A DNA stretch of 64,000 nt from an uncultured beta proteobacterium (GTDB lineage Bacteria; Pseudomonadota; Gammaproteobacteria; Burkholderiales; Burkholderiaceae_B). Under the pieces are notes generated by a model that saw only the letters and a program-made list of their open reading frames with translations, was not told the DNA's origin and ran no database searches. Where the stretch lies: the NCBI GenBank assembly GCA_903903735.1, contig CAIUZV010000267.1, positions 1-64,000 on the forward strand, given 5' to 3'. Below, one piece after another: positions 7,473-14,399 of this stretch (positions are counted from its first letter, which is position 1; every line of letters starts with the position of its first letter). The position numbers were made by a program, and so were the translations under genes.

Positions 7473-7940
7473 ATGACGACACACGCACAACAATCAAAAA
7501 CGGTATCGATTGCGGCGCAAATTGCGCAGCTTCCGCACCTGCCCATGCAGAACATTTGGGCGATGTGGGACACGCATTTTGATGAACGCCCTCAGCACCA
7601 CCATCGCACCTGGTTGGAATCCCGCCTTGCCTACAAGATCCAAGAGAAGGCCTTTGGCTCTCTCAAGCCGACCACCCGTAGAAAGCTGGAGGAAATCGGC
7701 GAAACAGGTTTACTTCCCAAGCGATTGCAAGGTGACGCAGATCGCCTTCTTCCCGGCACTATGCTCAGCCGCTTCTTTGATGATCAAGAGCACAAGGTGG
7801 TCGTGCGTGGGGTGCGCGACTTCGAATACCGTGGCCAGCGGTTTAAGAGCTTGTCGGCGATCGCTCGATTGATCGCGGGGTGTCCGTGGTCGGGTCCTGC
7901 GTTCTTTGGATTGAAGTCCACCAAGAAGGAGGCCGCATGA
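7473..7940 (+). CDS. DUF2924 family protein
   Basis: A 155-residue protein. The N-terminus (SIAAQIAQLPHLPMQNIWAM then WDTHFDERP), the middle (RTWLESRLAYKIQEKAFG) and the end (FEYRGQRFKSLSAIARLIAG then GPAFFGL) match the DUF2924 layout. The family is known mainly for lying directly before large serine recombinases in phages and islands; its biochemical role is not established, though a DNA-binding or recombination-directionality role is plausible. AAGGAG precedes the ATG at 7473 by 8 bases; the upstream in-frame TTG (7467) is less likely. Its stop overlaps the recombinase start by ATGA. Confidence 0.85.
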   Translation: MTTHAQQSKTVSIAAQIAQLPHLPMQNIWAMWDTHFDERPQHHHRTWLESRLAYKIQEKAFGSLKPTTRRKLEEIGETGLLPKRLQGDADRLLPGTMLSRFFDDQEHKVVVRGVRDFEYRGQRFKSLSAIARLIAGCPWSGPAFFGLKSTKKEAA

Positions 7941-9355
7941 GAACCTCCCGCACAGCAGTGGCAAGCACACCGTCGATCATCCCCAAAAAGCGATGCGCCA
8001 TCTACACACGCAAGTCGACCGACGAAGGTTTGGACCAGGAGTACAACAGCCTGGAGGCACAGCGCGATGCAGGTCTTGCATTTGTGAGCAGCCAACGTCA
8101 TGAAGGTTGGCTGGCGCTGGATGACACCTACGATGATGGTGGATTCTCTGGCGGCAATATTGATCGCCCTGGACTCAAGCGCCTGATGGCTGACATTGAG
8201 GCCAGAAAAATTGATGTGGTGGTGGTCTACAAGATCGACCGTCTCACGCGCAGCCTGCCTGACTTTGCCAAGCTGGTTGAGGTTTTCGATCGCAACAACG
8301 TCTCGTTCGTCTCGGTCACACAGCAATTCAACACGACCACTTCGATGGGGCGGTTGACGCTCAACATCCTGTTGTCCTTTGCGCAGTTTGAACGCGAGGT
8401 CACGGGCGAGCGTATTCGAGACAAGATCGCAGCCAGCAAAGCCAAGGGAATGTGGATGGGTGGAACACCCCCACTGGGTTACGACGTGGTCGACCGAAAA
8501 TTGATAGTCAACGAGCGAGAGGCGAGCTTGGTTCAGGACATCTTTCGTCGGTATGCAGAGCACGGATCCGCAGCGCGCCTTGTGCGTGAGTTGGATATCG
8601 AAGGTCACAGCACAAAATCTTGGATCACTCAATCCGGCCAGCACCGTGCGGGCCGACCCATTGATCAGCACTACCTATTTTTCCTGCTACGCAATCGCCT
8701 GTACCTTGGTGAGATCAATCACAAGGGCGAGTACTTCCCGGCGCAGCACACCAGAATCATTTCGCAGGAGTTGTGGGATGGCGTGCAAGCATTCGTGAAC
8801 AAGCGAAAGCAAGGTCCAAGAGAGCGCAGGGATGAGTACCCGGCGTTGTTGGGTGGCTTGTTGTTTGCGCCCGATGGGCAACGGATGATTCATCATTACA
8901 CCAAGAAAAAGAATGGACGCATGTATCGGTACTACGTGCCGTACTTGGAAAAGAGACGCAGCGCAGGCGCAACGCAAGATGGAAACGGAAAAAGTATCGG
9001 TGCGCTTCCAGCTGCCGAGATTGAGGCCGCAGTGTTGAGCCAGATCGAACTGGCGCTGATGGAGCCGGAGGCATTGATTGGTGTCTGGCGGTCATGCCTG
9101 CAGCACAGTGCCGGAGCCGATCTTCAAGAGGACCAGGTGGTGGTGTCGATGCGAAGGATTGCCGATGTCTGGAAGCAGTTGTTCCCGGCAGAGCAGCAGC
9201 GCGTTGCCCAGCTGCTCATCGAGCGAGTGGACTTCAGGGACGGTAGCCTGGACATCCATTGGCGTGAAGATGGTTGGGTTGGGCTGGATCCAAGCATCGT
9301 GGCGCACCCCTATGTGGAAGAGGCAAAAGAGTATGCAGCTGAGGTGATGGCATGA
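7937..9355 (+). CDS. Large serine recombinase (resolvase/invertase family)
   Basis: A 472-residue protein with an N-terminal resolvase domain: catalytic Ser27 in YTRKSTDEG, then NSLEAQRDAG, DDGGFSGGNIDRPGL, VVVVYKIDRLTRSL and the long helix with LLSFAQFEREVTGERIRDKI. The recombinase domain follows at about residues 170-300 (GGTPPLGYDVVDRKL). The C-terminal part is shorter than in the largest members and no full zinc ribbon was noted. It cuts and rejoins DNA through a phosphoserine bond. It is the only integrase candidate within the prophage, so it probably integrates it. It overlaps both DUF2924 (ATGA) and the following HTH gene (ATGA), forming one translational unit. Confidence 0.9.
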   Translation: MRTSRTAVASTPSIIPKKRCAIYTRKSTDEGLDQEYNSLEAQRDAGLAFVSSQRHEGWLALDDTYDDGGFSGGNIDRPGLKRLMADIEARKIDVVVVYKIDRLTRSLPDFAKLVEVFDRNNVSFVSVTQQFNTTTSMGRLTLNILLSFAQFEREVTGERIRDKIAASKAKGMWMGGTPPLGYDVVDRKLIVNEREASLVQDIFRRYAEHGSAARLVRELDIEGHSTKSWITQSGQHRAGRPIDQHYLFFLLRNRLYLGEINHKGEYFPAQHTRIISQELWDGVQAFVNKRKQGPRERRDEYPALLGGLLFAPDGQRMIHHYTKKKNGRMYRYYVPYLEKRRSAGATQDGNGKSIGALPAAEIEAAVLSQIELALMEPEALIGVWRSCLQHSAGADLQEDQVVVSMRRIADVWKQLFPAEQQRVAQLLIERVDFRDGSLDIHWREDGWVGLDPSIVAHPYVEEAKEYAAEVMA

Positions 9356-9825
9356 CGACAGAGGCTTATCAAGGAAACCCAAGGTTGCGCAATGTGCGGA
9401 TTGAAGTGGGTGGGACAGCGCGTCAAATCATGGATGGCACGCAACGTGTGACGATGGTCCCGCTGACGATCCGCCGCAAACAAAACCGCAAGCTCTTGAC
9501 CCCACCGTCGGGCTCCAGTGCGAACGTCATGTCAGGCGGCATGGACATTCCGATGATCAAAACGCTGGGCAAGGCGTTTTATTGGCAGCGCTTGCTTGAT
9601 GAGGGCAAGTACGCTACTGCGACAGATCTTGCTCGTGCTTTCAAGCTGGAGCCGGGTTGGGTTGCGGAGGTCCTGCGCATGGCGAATTTGGCTCCTGACA
9701 TCATTGAAGCCATCCTGGATGGTTCCCAGCCACGACATCTGAATTTGCAGACGATCCGTGGACGGCATGAGTCCATGCCACGCGACTGGGAGGAGCAAAA
9801 GAGGCTGCTGGCCTTTATCGCCTAA
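9352..9825 (+). CDS. HTH protein coupled to the serine recombinase
   Basis: A 157-residue basic protein overlapping the recombinase stop by ATGA. Residues about 87-112 (YATATDLARAFKLEPGWVAE) look like a helix-turn-helix of the sigma-factor/KorB type, and the N-terminal part is rich in Arg and Lys. Proteins of this type often end DUF2924-recombinase cassettes; a role as recombination accessory or regulator is inferred only from this. A strong terminator follows, so it closes the operon. It might also be the factor that binds the large palindrome 60 bases downstream. Confidence 0.6.
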   Translation: MTTEAYQGNPRLRNVRIEVGGTARQIMDGTQRVTMVPLTIRRKQNRKLLTPPSGSSANVMSGGMDIPMIKTLGKAFYWQRLLDEGKYATATDLARAFKLEPGWVAEVLRMANLAPDIIEAILDGSQPRHLNLQTIRGRHESMPRDWEEQKRLLAFIA

Positions 9826-9843
9826 AGCGGAAATCCACCCCCC

Positions 9844-9871
9844 AACGGCGAGCACTTTGCTCGCCGTTTTC
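9844..9871 (+). terminator. Rho-independent terminator of the recombinase operon
   Basis: Eleven-base arms AACGGCGAGCA and TGCTCGCCGTT enclose CTT and run into a T-rich tail (TTTTC). It separates the integration cassette from the early operon. Confidence 0.85.
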
Positions 9872-9885
9872 ATTTGTGGCGGGTC

Positions 9886-9921
9886 ATTGGCGAACCAGAA
9901 GTTTCCGAGTGGTTCGCCAAT
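9886..9921. promoter_or_regulatory. Large palindrome, candidate operator of the early operon
   Basis: Two perfect 12-base arms, ATTGGCGAACCA and TGGTTCGCCAAT, are separated by 12 bases. A further half-site GTTCGCCA occurs about 25 bases downstream. The arms are one helical turn or so apart, as expected for a dimeric regulator, and the element lies about 75 bases before the first early gene. A RNA hairpin role is possible, but there is no T tract. Confidence 0.6.
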
Positions 9922-9993
9922 CGGTCCCTCGTATGTTCGCCACCCGAAATCTCCAATGACACCTGTTCCTCAACAACGTCAAAGGAGTACTTC

Positions 9994-10257
9994 ATGCCAG
10001 CAACGGCAACCTCACTCACCAGATCGACCCAAGAGGCGATCAACACCCTGTCACCCGGAGATCGCCGGGTGCTCAACGAAAACGAACTGGCTCAGCGCTG
10101 GGGCATCAGCCCCAAAACACTTCAGCGCTGGCGCTGCGAAGGTCGTGGCCCCAAGTACCTGAAATTGTCTAAGCGCGTAAGTTATGCGCTCGAGATGATT
10201 TTGGATTTCGAGAAGAACGCTCTGCACGTTTCGACGTCTGAGCGCGCGACGGCTTGA
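9994..10257 (+). CDS. AlpA/excisionase-like HTH protein
   Basis: An 87-residue protein; the ATG at 9994 has AAAGGAG about 7 bases upstream, while the longer open frame upstream runs through the operator palindrome. The core NENELAQRWGISPKTLQRWR then GPKYLKLSKRVSYALEMI is a winged-helix of the MerR/AlpA/excisionase type, with the typical wing Lys-Arg-Val-Tyr-like pattern. It is first in the early operon. It may act as an excisionase for the recombinase or as an early gene regulator. Confidence 0.75.
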   Translation: MPATATSLTRSTQEAINTLSPGDRRVLNENELAQRWGISPKTLQRWRCEGRGPKYLKLSKRVSYALEMILDFEKNALHVSTSERATA

Positions 10258-10270
10258 AGGGAGGACAGAG

Positions 10271-10750
10271 ATGAACGACTTGTCCATTTTCCCTGCCGAC
10301 ATCGCTGAGATGTCTGTTTCCCAGCTAGCCAACCTGCCTGCGCAGCAACTGGTGGAGGTCGATACCAATTTGGATCAGGCCATTGCCTGGCTCAAAGCTG
10401 CTCGCACAAAACTGGATGGCGCTCTGGACCAACGCTTCGGTACGCAGGGCCGCGAGAGCCTAAACGCTTCAGGGCGTGATTTCGGAACCGCACACGTCAA
10501 AGCCGATGGCTTGAACGTGAAGTTCGATCTGCCCAAGAAAGTCTCCTGGGATCAGAAGAAGCTCAAGACCATTGCCGAGCGCATCGTCGCCTCTGGCGAA
10601 GCAGTTGAGAGCTACCTCGACGTCAAGTTGTCGGTGCCTGAATCCCGGTACACGAACTGGCCCCCTGCATTGCAGCAGCAATTCGCCGACGCCCGCACGG
10701 TCGAGGCAGGCAAGCCCTCTTTCCATATTTCCCCTGAATCGGAGGTCTGA
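10271..10750 (+). CDS. Unknown conserved-type phage early protein
   Basis: A 159-residue protein starting behind GGGAGG. The N-terminal half is helical (LVEVDTNLDQAIAWLKAART), the second half has charged and aromatic patches (KVSWDQKKLKTIAERI, YLDVKLSVPESRYTNWP). No catalytic motif is seen. It sits between the AlpA-like gene and the antirepressor in a tightly packed operon, where phages often encode recombination or DNA-protection accessory proteins. No function is assigned. Confidence 0.6.
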   Translation: MNDLSIFPADIAEMSVSQLANLPAQQLVEVDTNLDQAIAWLKAARTKLDGALDQRFGTQGRESLNASGRDFGTAHVKADGLNVKFDLPKKVSWDQKKLKTIAERIVASGEAVESYLDVKLSVPESRYTNWPPALQQQFADARTVEAGKPSFHISPESEV

Positions 10751-10752
10751 TC

Positions 10753-11502
10753 ATGAATCAGCAACTTGCTCCATTTGATTTCGAAGGCCGCCAAGTACGC
10801 ATCATCACCGATGCACAAGGTGAACCATGGTTTGTAGCAGCCGATGTGCTGTCGACGATCAGCCTTGATCGTAAGGCGCTTGAACGTCTTGATGACGACG
10901 AAAAGGGTGTGAACTCAATTCACACCCCTGGTGGCATTCAAGAAATGACCACGGTCAACGAACCCGGTCTTTATGCCCTCGTGCTTGGTAGCCGAAAAGC
11001 CGAAGCCAAACGCTTTAAGCGTTGGGTCACGCATGAGGTTCTGCCCGCCATCCGCAAGACCGGCTCTTATGCAGTGCCAGCGATGGCTGCATTGCCCGCA
11101 CCTACTCAAGACCGAGTTACCTCACTGCTTCTGATTGGTCAGGCAGTGGCCAAGGTGCCAGGGGTGAAGGCTGGCATTGCCATGGCGGCTACGCTGACCT
11201 GCATCCATGAGAACACCGGACTGACCATCGAGACCTTACGTCGCGCGCTGCCTGCAGCCAACGAGCCGATCTGTTCCTTGAATGCCACGCAACTGGGCAA
11301 GCTGGTCGGGCTGTCTGCCAAGACAACCAATCTGCGCTTGGCCAACCTGGGACTTCAGGTACGCAACGAGCGCGATGAGTGGGAACTGACCGAGCCTGGT
11401 GAGGCGTGGGCGGAAGCAATGCCTTACTCACGCAATGGACACAGCGGCTACCAGATCCTCTGGAATCCGAGCGTTGCTCAAGAACTGCGTGAGGTGGCGT
11501 GA
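10753..11502 (+). CDS. BRO-N domain antirepressor-like protein
   Basis: A 249-residue protein. Residues about 5-105 form a BRO-N domain (FDFEGRQVRIITDAQGEPWF, then VAADVLSTISLDRKALERL, VNEPGLYALVLGSRKAEAK, FKRWVTHEVLPAIRKTGSY), as in phage antirepressors. The C-terminal third is a second DNA-binding-like domain (NATQLGKLVGLSAKTTNLRL) followed by a Trp-containing tail. Such proteins counter the lysogeny repressor or regulate early genes. It starts two bases after the previous stop and its own stop (TGATGG) overlaps the next start, so it is in the middle of the early operon. Confidence 0.85.
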   Translation: MNQQLAPFDFEGRQVRIITDAQGEPWFVAADVLSTISLDRKALERLDDDEKGVNSIHTPGGIQEMTTVNEPGLYALVLGSRKAEAKRFKRWVTHEVLPAIRKTGSYAVPAMAALPAPTQDRVTSLLLIGQAVAKVPGVKAGIAMAATLTCIHENTGLTIETLRRALPAANEPICSLNATQLGKLVGLSAKTTNLRLANLGLQVRNERDEWELTEPGEAWAEAMPYSRNGHSGYQILWNPSVAQELREVA

Positions 11503-12320
11503 TGGGACTTCCAATCATTACCGCCGACCAACGCATGCGCGAGAAAAAGGGCGTGAAGCTGGTTCTGCTCGGCAAGAGTGGCATCGGAAAAACCACCCAG
11601 CTAAAGACACTGCCTGAAGACAAGACCTTGTTCGTTGATCTTGAGGCGGGAGACCTCGCTGTCAAAGACTGGCGCGGTGACTGCGTTCGACCAACCACTT
11701 GGCCAGAGTTCCGCGACCTGGTCGTGTTCTTGGCCGGACCCAATCCTGCGCTGCCTCCTGAGGCTCCGTATTCGCAAGCGCACTACGCGCATGTATGCGA
11801 ACAGTTCGGTGACCCTGCTCAGTTGGCCAAGTACGACTGCTACTTCGTCGACAGCATCACAGTGCTGGCGCGTTTGGCGCTCATCTGGGCGAAGACACAG
11901 CCGCAAGCAGTTTCTGACCGTACAGGCAAGCCAGACACCCGTGGTGCGTATGGATTGCTCGGCTCAGAAATGCTGGGTGCCCTCATGCACCTGCAGCATG
12001 CACGTGGGAAGAACGTCGTGTTTGTGGCCATCCTGGATGAACGACTGGACGACTTCAACCGCAAGGTGTTTGTCCCGCAGATCGAAGGCTCCAAGACAGC
12101 AGCTGAGTTGCCTGGAATCGTCGATGAAGTTGTGACGCTGGCCGAGATCAAGGCCGAAGACGGTGCGTCCTATCGCGCGTTCGTCACGCACACGCTCAAC
12201 CCCTATGGCTTCCCTGCCAAAGACCGTTCGGGCCAGCTCGAAATGCTCGAACCCCCAAACCTGCTCGCACTCATCGAAAAGTGCGCTGCTGCAACCCAAC
12301 CTCAAAACAACAAGGAGTAA
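11502..12320 (+). CDS. Sak4-like RecA-fold ATPase
   Basis: A 272-residue AAA/RecA-type ATPase with Walker A GKSGIGKTT at residues 24-32, an aspartate after it (LFVDLEAGD) and a Walker B-like YDCYFVDS near residue 115. Its size and its position before a putative single-strand binding protein and an exonuclease match Sak4-type phage recombinases, which work with SSB in single-strand annealing. The ATG at 11502 overlaps the preceding stop; an in-frame GTG one codon earlier is also possible. It is predicted to be cytoplasmic and to act in phage recombination. Confidence 0.8.
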   Translation: MGLPIITADQRMREKKGVKLVLLGKSGIGKTTQLKTLPEDKTLFVDLEAGDLAVKDWRGDCVRPTTWPEFRDLVVFLAGPNPALPPEAPYSQAHYAHVCEQFGDPAQLAKYDCYFVDSITVLARLALIWAKTQPQAVSDRTGKPDTRGAYGLLGSEMLGALMHLQHARGKNVVFVAILDERLDDFNRKVFVPQIEGSKTAAELPGIVDEVVTLAEIKAEDGASYRAFVTHTLNPYGFPAKDRSGQLEMLEPPNLLALIEKCAAATQPQNNKE

Positions 12321-12323
12321 ACC

Positions 12324-12947
12324 ATGTCCGCTTGGAACGATTTCAACGATGCCGAACAACAACAATCTTTTGACCTGATCCCCAAGGGCACGGTGGCTCC
12401 GGTGCGCATGACGATAAAACCCGGTGGCCACGATGATGCGGCACAGGGCTGGACCGGTGGCTATGCAACTCAGAGCTTTGAAACCGGAAGCATTTTTCTG
12501 GCCTGTGAATTCGTGATCTTGGACGGTGAATATGCCCGTCGCAAGATGTGGTCGAACGTCGGTCTGCTGAGTAACAAAGGTCCTGCGTGGGGAAATATGG
12601 GGCGCACTTTCATCCGTGCAGTGCTCAACTCCTCGCGCAACATCTCGCCGCAAGACAACTCCGCCCAAGCGGCAGCGGCGCGTCGCATTCAAGGTTTTCA
12701 TGAGCTCGATGGCATTGAGTTCATGGCCCGCATCGATGTCGAGAAGGACGGTCGCGGGGAATTGCGCAACGTGGTGAAGATCGCGGTGGAACCTGGTGAA
12801 CCCGGCTACTCGTCCTCGGGAGCACCAGCAGTTCAGCGTCCTGCTGCCACCTATCTAGCCCCTCCCGCCAGCAGCGCTCCAGTCAACAGTTCTGCAGCTC
12901 AGGCTCAACGCGCACCTGTCTCGGGCAAGCCGAGCTGGGCTCAGTAA
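12324..12947 (+). CDS. Putative phage single-stranded DNA-binding protein
   Basis: A 207-residue protein starting 3 bases after the Sak4-like gene. The first 150 residues are beta-rich with aromatic residues suited to stacking on bases (DDAAQGWTGGYATQSFETGS). The tail after about 155 is low-complexity Ala/Pro/Ser/Gln ending in KPSWAQ, an arrangement like the disordered tail of SSB proteins. The assignment rests on composition and on the partner genes, not on a clear family match. Confidence 0.6.
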   Translation: MSAWNDFNDAEQQQSFDLIPKGTVAPVRMTIKPGGHDDAAQGWTGGYATQSFETGSIFLACEFVILDGEYARRKMWSNVGLLSNKGPAWGNMGRTFIRAVLNSSRNISPQDNSAQAAAARRIQGFHELDGIEFMARIDVEKDGRGELRNVVKIAVEPGEPGYSSSGAPAVQRPAATYLAPPASSAPVNSSAAQAQRAPVSGKPSWAQ

Positions 12948-12956
12948 GGGGGGTTA

Positions 12957-13442
12957 ATGAAATGCTGGGTCTGCAACAGACAGGCCCGGGGTTTCGGCCA
13001 CACCGACAACCGTCATGGTGTGGGCAATCCCCGGCGCTACCCAATCGACTGGGTTTTCTGCTCGAAAAAATGTCAGGACGTCTTCCATGCGATGTACGGG
13101 AACTGGCAGCGCGTGCTCGATGGGCGAATCGATATCAAGGAGGTCAACATGATCGATCCCTCTGATATTGAACTGGCCTCAATGAAGAAGTGCCTCAAGG
13201 CATTCGGAGAGTCAGCTGGCGAGATTGGTTTTGCCAAACCCCTGGGAGATTACTCGGAAGAAGAAGCTCTGCGCGTCATCGATGCCATCGTGACGTGCTG
13301 GACCGAAGCCATGCTGGCGCACCACGAGCAGTCGAAGTTTCCACCTGTGCGAGGAATGCAGCCAACGCCCGACCCTCTGGCACACCCGTTTGCCGACATG
13401 GAGGATGACTTGCCCTGGGTGGTGGAAGGAGAGAAGAAATGA
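12957..13442 (+). CDS. Zinc-finger phage protein resembling DUF6511
   Basis: A 161-residue protein opening with MKCWVCNRQARGFGHTDNRH and then VFCSKKCQDVFHAMYGNW; the four cysteines (CWVC and CSKKC) form a treble-clef or zinc-ribbon finger. The N-terminal pattern is what I recall for DUF6511 in phages. The C-terminal half is helical and acidic and ends at the overlapping start of the nuclease gene. A DNA-binding role in replication or recombination is likely from context only. Confidence 0.65.
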   Translation: MKCWVCNRQARGFGHTDNRHGVGNPRRYPIDWVFCSKKCQDVFHAMYGNWQRVLDGRIDIKEVNMIDPSDIELASMKKCLKAFGESAGEIGFAKPLGDYSEEEALRVIDAIVTCWTEAMLAHHEQSKFPPVRGMQPTPDPLAHPFADMEDDLPWVVEGEKK

Positions 13443-14185
13443 TGGACTTCAATTCCTCCTCCAGCATCTCGGGTCAGGTCAGCGCGCTGATCGATGCGGG
13501 ATTGCAAAAGCGTCAAGCTGAGCAGCGCCCACGAACTTACCTCGGGGCGTCCCGTTTGGGTGTCTCCTGTGAGCGGGCATTGCAATACGAATTTGCAAAG
13601 GCACCCGTAGATCCAGGACGTGAGCATCCTGGTCGACTGCTTCGAATTTTTGAGCGCGGCCATCTATCTGAAGACAGCATGATCCAGTGGCTGCGCGATG
13701 CAGGGTTCGATCTGCGAACCACCAAAGCCAATGGTGAGCAGTTTGGCTTTGCTGCGCTCGATGGCCGCTTGGCTGGACACATCGACGGCGTGATTGTTGG
13801 CGGTCCCGATGGCTTCAAGTATCCCGCTTTGTGGGAGAACAAGTGCCTCGGCTCAAAGTCGTGGCGCGATCTTGAGAAGAACAAGCTGGCCATCTCCAAG
13901 CCGATTTATCACGCTCAGGTGGTGCTTTATCAAGCCTATCTAGAGCTGCATGAGAACCCTGCGGTTTTCACGGCTGTGAACGCCGACACCATGGAGATCT
14001 ACACCGAGCTCGTGCCCTTTGATGCGGCATTAGCGCAACGCATGTCAGACCGTGCGCTCAAGGTGATCTCTGCAACCGACGCGGGCGAACTGCTCGTTCG
14101 CGCCTATCAAGACCCCACTCATTTTGAATGCCGGATGTGCGCATGGCAGGACCGGTGCTGGAGACAAAGCAATGACGGACGTTAA
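13439..14185 (+). CDS. Cas4-like PD-(D/E)XK exonuclease
   Basis: A 248-residue nuclease. The catalytic core is visible as Asp116 in LAGHIDGVIVGG and Glu133-x-Lys135 in LWENKCLG, followed by Gln in HAQVVLYQAYL. Four cysteines, Cys44 near the N-terminus and Cys231, Cys234 and Cys240 at the C-terminus, match the iron-sulphur cluster ligands of Cas4/AddB-type nucleases. With the Sak4-like ATPase and the putative SSB it forms a phage recombination set, where it would produce single strands. No cas genes or CRISPR arrays are present, so this is not a CRISPR Cas4. The start overlaps the previous stop by ATGA. Confidence 0.85.
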   Translation: MMDFNSSSSISGQVSALIDAGLQKRQAEQRPRTYLGASRLGVSCERALQYEFAKAPVDPGREHPGRLLRIFERGHLSEDSMIQWLRDAGFDLRTTKANGEQFGFAALDGRLAGHIDGVIVGGPDGFKYPALWENKCLGSKSWRDLEKNKLAISKPIYHAQVVLYQAYLELHENPAVFTAVNADTMEIYTELVPFDAALAQRMSDRALKVISATDAGELLVRAYQDPTHFECRMCAWQDRCWRQSNDGR

Positions 14186-14399
14186 TCAAATTCTCACCGA
14201 AAGACTGGTCGATGCACGCGAGGCAGCGTACTGCTTGAAAGTGCCCATCTACCTGCTTACCCATCCCAAAGAGCGCCAGCGCCTTGGCTTGCCCCACTAC
14301 CGCGTCGGCAAGATGGTTCGCTTCAAGGTGAGCGAGTTGATGGCTTGGATGCAAGCGAAGGCAGAAGAAGAGGCGAAGGGAGAGTCCTCGGATGCTTGA
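14172..14399 (+). CDS. Small AlpA/excisionase-like HTH protein
   Basis: A 75-residue protein with the pattern LVDAREAAYCLKVPIYLLTH and then LPHYRVGKMVRFKVSELMAW, typical of MerR-like excisionase-type HTH proteins. The ATG lies inside the end of the nuclease gene (14-base overlap) and its stop overlaps the primase start, so the three are translationally coupled. A role in replication initiation or regulation is likely; excision is an alternative. Confidence 0.75.
   Translation: MTDVNQILTERLVDAREAAYCLKVPIYLLTHPKERQRLGLPHYRVGKMVRFKVSELMAWMQAKAEEEAKGESSDA

Noticed and set aside
7784-8671. 295-codon open frame on the - strand
   Set aside because: Lies opposite the serine recombinase, whose motifs are unmistakable.
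13439-14185. Cas4-like gene as evidence of a CRISPR system
   Set aside because: No array or other cas gene was seen; the surroundings are a phage replication module.
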